Source: Halichondria panicea (Eukaryota; Porifera; Demospongiae; Suberitida; Halichondriidae). From it: 64,000 nucleotides of DNA. Location: NCBI RefSeq assembly GCF_963675165.1, contig NC_087377.1, forward strand, positions 9,689,122-9,753,121, given 5' to 3'. A program made the translations under genes and the position numbers. Position 1 is the stretch's first letter. The number at the start of each line of letters is the position of its first letter. This document shows positions 11,748 to 21,429 of the stretch, piece by piece. The notes under the pieces are model-generated. The model ran no database searches and was not told the DNA's origin. It saw only the letters and a list, made by a program, of their open reading frames with translations.

Positions 11748-11950
11748 AAAAGGCTAATTTATGGTTTCAAAGAATGCAATAAAAGGTCAAAGGTTGCAAC
11801 TAAATCCTGAATCTACGGTGGCTCTGGAGGTCGCGTCATGCGCCAATGTTTGTGACCTTTGACCTCAATATGTGCGCCAATTGTCTTGACATTTAACCTC
11901 CAGATATGCGCCATAGGCCGGTTGCATCTTGAACTTTGACCCATGTGTAA
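11748..11950. repeat. Interspersed repeat with GCGCCAATG and AGGTCA motifs, copy 1
   Basis: Shares GCGCCAATG.TTGTGAC, GACCTC, GGTCGCGTC and GGCTAATTTATG with the segment at 15395-15600, which lies in the opposite orientation. No ends or open frame recognised. It carries several AGGTCA half-sites. Confidence 0.65.
11853..11865 (-). promoter_or_regulatory. Perfect DR1 sequence (AGGTCA A AGGTCA)
   Basis: On the minus strand the 13 bases are two AGGTCA half-sites separated by one A, the sequence bound by HNF4/RXR-type nuclear receptors in animals. A second, imperfect DR1 (AGGTCAAAGGTTG) lies at about 11785-11800 on the plus strand. It lies in a repeat, with no nearby gene, so function is speculative. 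Confidence 0.4.
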
Positions 11951-12061
11951 TCTAAGACTGCTGTCTCTGAGCTGAGACTGTCTTTAGTAGTCTCGAATAC
12001 CAGCCGTTTCTCATTGTAGCGTGGGAGGATGATCATCCTGTTAATCACGTGGATAATAACC

Positions 12062-12664
12062 TAGCCTCGATTCCAGGCCGCTCTCAGTTGAGAAAGACGG
12101 CCTGGTATACACTGTCTGCGCATGCGTCAGTTGCCCCAAGATTCTTGGGGATCGAGATATCTTAGTAAATTAGTTAGTATATTGTATATTTTACAATGAT
12201 GTCATTGCACAAATCACAGCAGTTTTAATAAAATAACACAGCTACTTACAACATTTACGACCTAGACTAGTGACTAGTTTTGTTGTGATGGCTTCTACTT
12301 CTGTTCTGCTCTTGCTCAAGCTCTCTCCAGTGTTGAAAAGTCAGATTTTGTCTTCTTTTGTACTGTGGTAGAGTGGTAGGCGTTTTTCTGTCAGTACCGA
12401 CCGGCTCTGGCAAATCTACTTGCTTCCAGACACTTGTTTGATGCCATCTCAGTAAGATCAGTGCTCCTCGTATGAGCCTAGAGTTGTGATGGCGATTTCT
12501 CTCTCTTGACACTAAATAGTTTAATCAACCACGTGGGTGACCATAGTACAAAAGGTTAATTGATAAATTACAAAGAGTTTTACTAACAAATTTACTATTG
12601 AATCCACCCACGCGCAAACAGTGGTTACCAGGCCCTCTAGTGAGAGGGGCTGGGATCGAGGCTA
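12062..12664. mobile_element. 603-bp TAGCCTCGA-family element, perfect 9-bp duplication
   Basis: Starts TAGCCTCGATTCCAGGCC and ends GGGATCGAGGCTA. ATAATAACC flanks both sides (12053-12061, 12665-12673). A nearly identical copy sits inverted at 56479-57061, lacking about 20 bp. The minus strand holds an 81-codon open frame (12267-12512) with natural-looking codon order that may be a captured exon; no family recognised. Confidence 0.9.
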
Positions 12665-12709
12665 ATAATAACCCACAATTTAGTGCACACTAAATAAAAT
12701 TGAAAATTG

Positions 12710-14099
12710 TTATATGTGACAGGGCCTAGGAAAACCCCCCTTAACGCGGCACTAATTAAATTAAGCTATAGGTCAATTTAGTAGAAATGAAAAACATGGG
12801 CAAAAAATTTTTTTTTCACAGGTGCTAACTTCAACCCTTCCTCTACCTATCTGTAAAAATTTGGGTCTCTACAAAGCTTTAAACAGGTCTAGCGCGGACT
12901 TTGAAGAAACTCACCGAAAGTTCATTTTTTATAATGAAATTTACTGTCTACGTGAGGGGAAATACCCTGGGAATTTCCCTATTATTGTTAATTATTTTTA
13001 ACAAATAAAAGATGACAACTTGTACAGGACTATTTCATCAGCCCAGTCTTACAATCATCAAGAGGAGCCAGGTATATTATAGCTCCACTTCTTAACAAAC
13101 ATAATTTAGCAACAGAAATAGATTAGAAAGAGCAGCTATCTAGCTAGCTAGCTTGGCGTAGATCCACTCTTGTTTCTTTAGATGTACGTATCCCGTGCCA
13201 CTTGTCCTCATAAACACTCCATAACAACCTACAGATAAGTAGTAAGTTAAGATAGACACAATATCAATGTCACTTACATTCTAGCCAATAGACTAGCGTT
13301 TCTCAGGCCTCTGACACTTACCACCACCTGGGGGAACCATCAATATAAATGTTATACGACAATTCCACGCAGTTTCCTGGGCCCTCCATGATGTGATCAC
13401 CCATCCCATCAGGCCTGTTACTACTAAGCACAATGGCAGTGATACCAGTACTAAATTAAAGGAGGAAAGCTTCTTATAAGGCTACTAATAAGTTGGATCA
13501 AGCCTTAGATCGATACGGACGAATACTAAGTGAAAGACTACCTACAATAGATCACTTAGGCTTCCTTTAAGCTGTATGAAGGACAGAGACACTTTCTGTA
13601 GGCTCCATACAAGTGAGGGATCTTTTATAAGACTGATACATTACACAGATAATAAGTACAAGCTTATAACAAGACATGAGAGCTTACCATTTGAGCGACG
13701 GGAGTCTTTGCCTCTTTAATTCTTCGAAGATCCTTCCTAGGTGCCAAGCAATTCAGCTACATAGCTATACTAGCTAGCTAGAGAGTCCTAGAACGCCTAG
13801 CCTTCATCTAACTAACTTGTCTTCTCCAGAACATCTTTTACGAAGCTTTATGAGTATACGGAAGTGCCCGGAAGGCAATAATTGAACTTCAATTATTCAT
13901 GACGTTTGAGCGTTTTACTCAAGAGGGCGTTGCAATACCTTGGTAGCGTTCCCTCGAACATATCTCCGGATAGAAAATAGCTAGGAGGTCGATCTTGGTA
14001 TCATTTTGAAGCTTAGAGAACGCTTTATCCGATTCAACAATAAAAATAAACTCGGGTACACCCGCGTTAAGGGGTGTTTTCCTAGGCCCTGTCACATAT
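12710..14099. mobile_element. About 1.4-kb TIR element, termini ATATGTGACAGGGCCTAGG
   Basis: Arms of about 37 bp (ATATGTGACAGGGCCTAGG... and its complement ending GGCCCTGTCACATAT), differing by one CCCC/ACACCCC indel. The interior has no transposase frame; only short open frames without motif. Superfamily unknown; no clear target duplication. Confidence 0.75.
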
Positions 14100-14121
14100 T
14101 CTTGAAAGCTATATATCTTAC

Positions 14122-14186
14122 ATTCTTGTGGGTAAGGCTCCAATGAATATACTCTTCTTGCGGGTAAGGCTCCAATGAATATACTC
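14122..14186. repeat. Two tandem 32-bp units
   Basis: TTCTTG(T/C)GGGTAAGGCTCC and the following ATGAATATACTC are duplicated in direct succession. Adjacent sequence at about 14225-14280 resembles 11985-12030 in reverse complement (GAATACCAGCCG.TTCTCATTGTA), a short dispersed repeat. Confidence 0.75.
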
Positions 14187-14556
14187 TACCAACATTCCGT
14201 CCGAGGACAGAAAAGTATGCCCAGAGTAACCAGACGGTTCTCTCCCTCCCACGCTTACAATGAGAACCGGCTGGTATTCAAGACTATGTCTTAGCACACT
14301 GTATAGGTCCCTAGGTTTATGATACCATAATATAGGCATAATATAGGAAGCAGCTATATTTGTACTCTCCTCCTTGTCAAGATCAGTGAATTTGAATATA
14401 TTTGAGTACAAGTTGTGCTTTTTCTTCAAGGAATGCATTATAGTTTAAATACAAGTTGCGATTGAGGTACATACATTCATATGTGGTTCTTTAAATCTAC
14501 AGGCGGGTTTACTATGTATAATTATTTCACAGAAGAGTTACATGGATGTAAAAGTA

Positions 14557-14973
14557 CAGTAGAACCTCGCTAATCCGAATAGAGTGGGACCAGACCCCAT
14601 CCAAATACATGAAATTTCCGGATGAACAGATGTCATTAATATTATTGACTATGAATATCATTAACGAAGACACTTTTGTACGTGTATTATGATATTACTG
14701 TGGCCAGAAGGGAAGCTGCTAGCTAGAATAGTCTTTATCTCAACTTTCTCTCCAATACAGTGAGTCTTGTGAGCTCTCTTTTCGTTTTCTTTGCAGTGGC
14801 CATTGTCTTGAGCAGTTTATCAATAAAATTATTGCTGATTCAGCTAAGCAATTTACATTGCGCATGCGCAGTACTCTATTCTACTGACAGCCCCTCCTCT
14901 TTTTCAGTTTGCCATTTTGTCCGGATTTGCGAGGTTTCGGATTAAAGGGGTCCAGATTAGCGAGGTTCTACTG
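14557..14973. mobile_element. 417-bp pogo/Tigger-type MITE
   Basis: Ends are CAGTAGAACCTCGCTAATCC and GATTAGCGAGGTTCTACTG, flanked by TA on both sides (14555-14556, 14974-14975). A TA duplication and CAGT.GAACCTCG ends are typical of pogo-group Tc1/mariner elements. No transposase frame; it would depend on one in trans. Confidence 0.85.
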
Positions 14974-14989
14974 TATAGCTATCGACAGG

Positions 14990-15394
14990 ATGTAGGCTGT
15001 ACGTGTGGGGCAAGTATCTCCATTTTGTGTTAGCATTTTCAGAATCCATTGACTAGCAGTGGGCTGGATGCCCACCCGGGGTACCAGATCAGATGACCTT
15101 TATCAACTCCTGGAACTGACTACAATCTACAGAAACAAGATCGTACAAGCAGCCATTAGATTATTTGTTGTAGTCACTTGGCTATGGCCATTGTCACAGA
15201 CTAACATAGCTCTTATCTTTATATGTATTATATCACACTAGGCAAAATTATTGTATAAGTTTGGAATTGAGAATAGATAAGTGATGCCCATACTATGGGC
15301 CATAAAAGAGTTTGATGTCCCTGATGAAGCAGCTGCATGATTAGCCACAAAAACCAGGCATCAAAAATTAATATTTCACCTTAGTCAAAGATCA
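14990..15394. other. Non-coding spacer
   Basis: No gene or repeat recognised. Confidence 0.35.
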
Positions 15395-15600
15395 ATAGAG
15401 CGGCGATTGGCACATAGAACATTAGACATTGGCGCTTGCCAAGAGGTCAAAAGTCACAACATTGGCGCTGTATCATTGGCGCAAGACGCGACTTCCAGGG
15501 CCACTCTTCTTTCAAGCTGATTAGTAGCGTTAAATACAGAATGTTATAGCCGAGGTCGAAGTTCGCGAATTGACTCAATTCTCTCATAAATTAGCCGCCC
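15395..15600. repeat. Interspersed repeat with GCGCCAATG motif, copy 2 (inverted)
   Basis: Reverse-complement relative of 11748-11950, sharing GAGGTCAAAAGTCACAA, CATTGGCGC (three times) and GACGCGACTTCC. The half-site pair here is AGGTCAAAAGTCA, an eroded DR1. Confidence 0.65.
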
Positions 15601-16266
15601 TTCTAGGATAGTGCAGTGGTAGCCTCGACAAGGCCGTATTTTAATACCGTAGTGCAGTTGGACTATGGTTGTACGTACATTGATTGTAATGATGAGCCAC
15701 TTAGCCTGAGCTAAAGAAGAAGTTCCTTATTATAATTGTCCCTTCAGGATTCTGCAAATAACTGCTATGCTATGTGTACGTGTATCAGTGCTGAATCATT
15801 TCTTGACGTACAAGTAGCTGCAATAATGTAATGCGGAACACAATACAGAATTGTTCTCATGAAGGCAAATTTGTAACTATAACAGAGATAATTAAAGGTT
15901 ATACATGCAGGGTGTGTGGTGATAGAAACAGTAAACTGTCAGATGAGGGGGTTTAATTAATGTCCGACGGTATCCACTGACTCCACCATTATCATAGAGT
16001 CCCTGCAATAAAGAATTACACCTAACATAATTGTTTTGACTTAACAAAGATGCGCACAAGTTCTACCGCCATATCTCATCGATCATTTAATAACTAAAAC
16101 AAATCAAGAGTGCGTGCGTACTTTAATACGGTAGTACAAAGGTGAATAAGCCCTCACCTCAATAGAGCCAAAGGTATGTGCCTCTCATTTGAAAGAAGAC
16201 AATCTGTCACGTCAACAAAACTGTATTATTGAGTGGATATCTATGTAAGCATGGCTACAATACTCC
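15601..16266. other. Non-coding spacer
   Basis: Contains a TAGCCTCGACAAGGCCGTATTTTAATACCG-like end at about 15620-15648, a likely remnant of the TAGCCTCGA family, and otherwise nothing recognised. Confidence 0.4.
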
Positions 16267-16322
16267 TAGCCTCCTCACAGGCCTTGAGAAAAGTACATGC
16301 AGCCTGCATGGGATCGAGGCTA
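16267..16322. mobile_element. 56-bp miniature TAGCCTC-family element
   Basis: Begins TAGCCTCCTCACAGGCC and ends GGGATCGAGGCTA. Flanks CAATACTCC (16258-16266) and CAATACCTC (16323-16331) differ only in the order of two bases, so a 9-bp duplication is probable. The interior contains a GCATGCAGCCTGCATG-like palindrome. Confidence 0.65.
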
Positions 16323-16331
16323 CAATACCTC

Positions 16332-16960
16332 TAGGTACTAGAGAATCATAAATACTCTATAACAGACTCAGCTTCTTGGCAGAAAATGATAACGCCACAG
16401 CCCATCTTGAAAGTAAACTCTGACCCCAGCTAACCTTCTGTCTTTAATTAGCGAGTCCAAACAAAAAATCTAACTTTATCTCTAAGCTACAGTGTCTGTA
16501 ATATATGACCATCAGAAAGAGCTCACTTTCAGCTACAAAATGATATGCAACACTTGTGTTTACCTTCAAATTTGACTTCAGGACATCATGCTAAAACACG
16601 GAGGTAACGTACCCACTTTTTTATGGGAGGCGTGGCATATTTAAAATTAACCATTATCATATCTTTTAACCTAGAGCACCTACAAACATGCTGCAAAAAC
16701 TAAAATGAAGCTAAATTTACGTGCTATAAGTACATTATATTGAACTTGACATCAATGAAAGATAGTAAAAAGAGCAGATGATACAAAAAGGACTTCTAAG
16801 TCTCCTTTCGTATGTAAATCAAACTGGTATACTGCCGGCCCGTAGACGAGAATCAGTCGATTCGAAATACAGCCATTCTTCACTTGAGGTAGTAGTTAGT
16901 AGTAAGTTTGAGGTGTTTACCAAACTTTCCAGGTATGTGGACCTACATTGTATAGTTCAC
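16332..16960. other. Non-coding spacer
   Basis: No gene seen; the open frame at 16778-17107 overlaps repeat family B and has no motif. Confidence 0.4.
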
Positions 16961-17222
16961 AGTTACATTAGTAAAACCAGTAGGTTTTACATAGGATTGG
17001 CAGTGGGTTTGCCCGTGTTTAGCAATATTTCAATTATTTTGACTCATGTTCAAACTGTTCTATCTCTGCAGGGAAAGGCCACATCAAGGAACTGGCTAGA
17101 CAGATAGTTTATTTAGCCTTTTCTCTCTTTGTATCTCTCATTTCATAATCCATGAACATTTTAATGAATGAATATTGTCATTTTAAAAATTGCACTATTT
17201 CGACGTTTCACCGCTCTTTGTC

Positions 17223-17516
17223 TAGACTCGCAAGCCGTCACTGTTGCAGGCGAACAGTAGACTGGTCAAACTCCGTGTTGAGACTCGTGTTGCACAGTCA
17301 GCATATCAGAAAATATTTTAAGTGGCTGCGGTTTTCGTGACGTCAGTATACTGCATGTGATACGTAGAGTTTTCTAGTGAAACGTTACTATCATTGATCT
17401 TGTGGTAACCGCATGCGGTTAGTTACCACAAATATCGTGGCAAACGTTACACGAGTCTCAACACAGAGTTTGATCAGTCTACTGTTCGCCTGCAACAGTG
17501 ACGGCTTGAGAGTCTA
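17223..17516. mobile_element. 294-bp foldback element, 8-bp duplication
   Basis: Arms of about 68 bp begin TAGACTCGCAAGCCGTCACT and end with the near complement ..GAGAGTCTA. TCTTTGTC is repeated at 17215-17222 and 17517-17524. The second repeat copy at about 47636-47650 (TTTTGTCTGACTG) shows the empty site. Ends read TAG..CTA like the 9-bp family, but the duplication is 8 bp with these borders. Confidence 0.85.
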
Positions 17517-18100
17517 TCTTTGTCTGACTGACTAAGTAAGTAAGTAAGTGAGTAAGTAAGTAAGTTTCTTGCCCAGCATTTGCTCCAAGTACAGCCATCT
17601 CCAGGACATTCTGCACAGGGTTTCCAAACAACTACAACCTGGATTACAAAGCGCTTCTTCAGATTTGCGATTGCTTCCACGAGGTAGATGATCTCTCAGT
17701 CTCTATTTCTCTTACCTAGACAATTCCGCCATCTTTAATGACTAGCAATTGCCTTGTGGCCAAATAATAGATAGGCGTGGCTAAGAAACCGTGCGCCTAA
17801 AATCAGCTTTTCCAGAGTCTGCTTTTCTTCACACTGTTCAGCTCTAGCTCCCTTTCTCTGACAGGCATGCTATATGCACTGGCTAGATATCATGCTCTTA
17901 AAATGGCTGTCATTTAATACTGATTCACAAATTCAACATATCAAGCAATGATTACTCATTACTATAATTATTAGTCCAGAGATATTCGAGAAGATATCTG
18001 ATTAGTCTTGTCTTCTCTTCTTGAACTTCTGTACTGCCTCTTGACGTTCCACTTATGCATGTCATGATACGTAAACTGTACTGACTGAAAAAGAAAGGGA

Positions 18101-18681
18101 ATCCGACTAGAAAAACATTTGCAATGTGAAAAATTGCTAGGATTGGCCAGGGGAACCACCAAAAAGCGTGGAAACAAGAAATCAGACGAGAGCATAACTC
18201 CAATCCGTTACAACGTCATGAACATGTACATTATAGTGTGTTCCAGATCCATCTACCAGCTTCCATCCACCACATCATTCCATGCAGGTCACCAGTACGG
18301 TCCGTGCATGTCCCTATGCATGCATGGATGGACTTAGCCTCGAGACGAGGCCGGATTCGAGGCTAGGATGGACTGTGTATACGTGTACATACCTGTGCTC
18401 AACACTGCATGTATTAGGAACATAAATTCATCACAAATCATCATGATTATATGCCCGCACATTCCAAAATGGATGTATAAATATATAGGGATCGGTCATC
18501 ACCCCACCAGTAAAAATTGCGTGGATTGGCTGGGAAAACATGGAAACTACCAATACATGTGAATGACGTTGTAACGGATTGGAGTTATGCTCTCGTCTGA
18601 TTTCTTGTTTCCACGCTTTTTGGTGGTTCCCCTGGCCAATCCTAGCAATTTTTCACATTGCAAATGTTTTTCTAGTCGGAT
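18101..18681. repeat. Hairpin segment with about 120-bp arms, copy 1
   Basis: Left arm begins ATCCGACTAGAAAAACATTT, right arm is its complement. The arms are almost perfectly paired over 120 bp, yet differ at many positions from the arms of the related segment at 51922-52464. The interior holds the 31-bp insertion at 18335. Confidence 0.85.
18335..18365. mobile_element. 31-bp TAGCCTCGA-family insertion, perfect 9-bp duplication
   Basis: TAGCCTCGAGACGAGGCC is followed by GGATTCGAGGCTA, so the element is only two termini back to back. GGATGGACT flanks it on both sides (18326-18334, 18366-18374). It resembles the 30-bp insertion at 45183. Confidence 0.9.
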
Positions 18682-18760
18682 GTATACTATACTAGTATAC
18701 ATGTATGCTATAGTATATAGCATAGTTTCGTTTTCTTCTGTTCTAGATCTAGTGTTGTTC

Positions 18761-19813
18761 TAGCCTCGATCCCAGGCCGAGTTTTCGCTTTTATAACGGT
18801 TAGGCGAACAACTAGGCCTGGTACTAGTTGTCTGCGCATGCGTCAAATTTTCATTGTATTTGTGGTCGGCAAAAATATTTAATAAATCAATAATCGAAAT
18901 TTGTACACAGAAAATGCAGAGTGAGTACACAAAAGATGCACATAGGGAGCTGCTTCACAAGGGCCTGGGGAGTTGCCAGTTGTGCTGCAGCACGATTGCA
19001 GTGACCCAGGGCAACTTCAAGATGATTGAATGCCTTCAAATTACGTTTCAAAATGATTTAGCAGGCTGCTGGACTTCTCTGATTCTAGGCCCCAACTCGT
19101 AATTCAGTTAAACTTTGCTTGAGAAAACGTAGATTCTCTTGATGCCTCTGAGCTACCCAGCAACGCTCGAACGAGCAGGTCATACTCCAGTCCTGTAAGT
19201 ATAGGACAATATTAAAAGAAACCAAACACGGTTAAACCCTTACCTCAAACTGTCCAGTCTCGACCGTTAGTACAGCCAAGAGGAACAATGTTGGGATAGC
19301 TGGATAGTAGCCATTGCTCCTGTACAGAGAAGTAGACATTCTAAATACGTGTAGATCTAAATTTCTCGTATTAAACAGGTTATAGTGTCGTTGTCGACGA
19401 GCTGATTGATGGCAGCACCAAGTTCTCTAGCTCACACTCTTCACTTGATCCACCATATTAATGATGATACTATAGTCTACCTAGATCTTACCAAACATGA
19501 ACAAGACTTGATAGAATATCTGACCTTAACAAGCTTGACAAAGCTTTATACCTCTTCCCTTGTTGTTCAGTCTTCAGAATAATGTTTTCTAAGCTTGAGA
19601 AGCTTCAGCTAAGAGCCATTCCAATCGATTCCAATAATGATAAAACGGGAACTGACTTCTATAGTACACGAATATAAATGTCACGAAAGTGAACGAGAAT
19701 ATCCATTCGTCAGAATCTGACGAACGACTGACGCATGCGCAGACAACTAGTACCAGGCCTAGTTGTTCGCCTAACCGTTATAAAAGCGAAAACTCGGCCT
19801 GGGATCGAGGCTA
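18761..19813. mobile_element. 1,053-bp TAGCCTCGA-family element, perfect 9-bp duplication
   Basis: Arms of about 90 bp start TAGCCTCGATCCCAGGCC and contain a sub-hairpin ACAACTA..TAGTTGT. GTGTTGTTC flanks both ends (18752-18760, 19814-19822). The interior has an 82-codon open frame (18854-19102) without motif and possible splice-like borders; captured host sequence is possible but not shown. Confidence 0.9.
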
Positions 19814-19822
19814 GTGTTGTTC

Positions 19823-20371
19823 AGGCACTGCAAATAATCACTAACTAGATTCAAAATCAGCACAAAGCTAGTAGGCTTGTATTTAATGTGGGTATGTAGA
19901 CAAGTAGCTTCAAAAATACATGCAAACTATCACCAGTGTTGGTAATAAAAAGGAAGCGCTATGTATAGCAGTAAGACAAGAAACACAATAAATTTCACAG
20001 CACTCGCACATTTATATCAAAAGAAATTTTCACTTTAAACAGCACAGTAGTTTCTGCCACACCTACAACTGTACTTTTGAATGAAAAAGTGGTGATGTAA
20101 TTTAATGACCTTTGGACTCGCTACTTTAATGGCTAGTAAGCTTATTCGTCTGGGGCGCGATAGCTCATGTTTATGGAGAGGATCAAGCTATTGGTGGTGT
20201 ATAAACCCAGGGGGAACTCAGTTTTACATGTAAAACATGGGCCACGTGGTGTTTTAATTATTGACCCTGCACAGAGGAGGGAGGACACGATTAACCTTAG
20301 CTAATAATTAGCTAATTATCGCAACCTTTTATTTGAACGATTTATCTTTTATTCTTTATAACCTCTACATA
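19823..20371. other. Non-coding spacer
   Basis: No gene or repeat recognised. Confidence 0.35.
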
Positions 20372-20600
20372 TTACACAAGAGCTAGAGCAAAGTAAGCCT
20401 TTTCTCCTACTGGAGATACCCCTATAGCCAAGTTGTCAGGACCTGAAGGTAATAGGACCCCTATCAGAAGCACCTCAAGTACTCCTATCTCCAAGATCCC
20501 TGTGAGAAGCATCACAGGCACTCCGATCTTGTCTCTGTGAGAAGCACTCTTGATCCTGTCTCCAGGATCCCTATGAGGAAGCACCCCTAGTGGGAGTATC
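20372..20600. repeat. Degenerate minisatellite with about 30-40 bp units
   Basis: Four to five imperfect units built around TATCTCCAAGATCCCTGTGA and GAGAAGCAC. The 70-codon minus-strand open frame over it only reflects the repeat. Confidence 0.6.
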
Positions 20601-21429
20601 CCGGTTTTAATTTTCGTGTTACTTCTCTGCCCTCGAAAAACGTGACATTTTGCACCTCACGAAAATCTCCCTCTATACGGTATGCACAGACAGAGCATAA
20701 TTATATGCTTGTGGCCCATTAGCTTGGCTAGCCTGTGCAAATTGTTCACCTATTATCAAATTATTTATTCAAACACTTGATCAGTGTATTATTCAACTTC
20801 ATCAGCCTATTATTCAAATTGATTACATCTATTATTCAAAATAATTATTCAACTTACACAGCAGCAAAATAAAATTATTAATTAAGTCATTATTTTAGGT
20901 TTTGTACTATAATTATAGTTATTGCCCAGCACTCAGGCATTATGTTGCTCTAGTGCAATTAGCTTCCTTCAGGAGAAAGAAGGCCTGCTATTCTAATTCA
21001 TGCTACTAAATTCTTGGGTTTTCTTCCCACAACTAGTGGAAAAGGTATATAGTACCCGGGACCAAATGAGTTATTGGGTGGGAGGGTAGGGCATAAATCC
21101 AAAAGCAGATTTCATCCACTGCATTTACACACAGTGCAACATGCCGTACAAATGCATGTATTACATTGCGCTACATTACTAGGCATGCATAATGCAGTGC
21201 AATATATACATAACAATATCGATATAATTATGTATGTAGAATTTTCTGGTGGATATTATTGTTCTGATAACATTCCACATTTTTATAGCCTCGCACTTAT
21301 AATAGGCCACAATAATACTTTCTCACTTACCCCACAGGATGCGGGTGGAACACATGTGCATGCACAAATCTACTTCATAGTTTTTGTGGCCTTATACACG
21401 GCCATCATGTTATACTATGCTACATGTAG
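20601..21429. other. AT-rich spacer upstream of the receptor gene
   Basis: Contains a lone CTATACGGTA terminus (about 20672-20681) of the MITE family at 7827, and TATTCAA repeats at about 20755-20850. The first exon(s) and promoter of the receptor gene, including a signal peptide, should lie here or further upstream but could not be recognised. Confidence 0.4.

Larger units (their letters stand above)
16961..18690. repeat. Large interspersed repeat family B, copy 1
   Basis: Corresponds, piece by piece and in the same orientation, to 47370-52465. Shared landmarks are CTGCAGGGAAAGGCCACA, ATTGCACTATTTC, TTTGTCTGACTGACTA followed by (AAGT)n, CAATTCCGCCATCTTTAA, GGGCGTGGCT, CTTCTCTTCTTGAACTTCT and the long-arm hairpin at the 3' end. 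This copy is interrupted by the elements at 17223-17516 and 18335-18365; the other copy by two larger ones. No protein recognised. Confidence 0.75.

Noticed and set aside
14118..14438. 106-codon minus frame
   Set aside because: Overlaps a tandem repeat and a short dispersed repeat; no recognised family.
20372..20584. 70-codon minus frame as a small protein
   Set aside because: Explained by degenerate minisatellite units.
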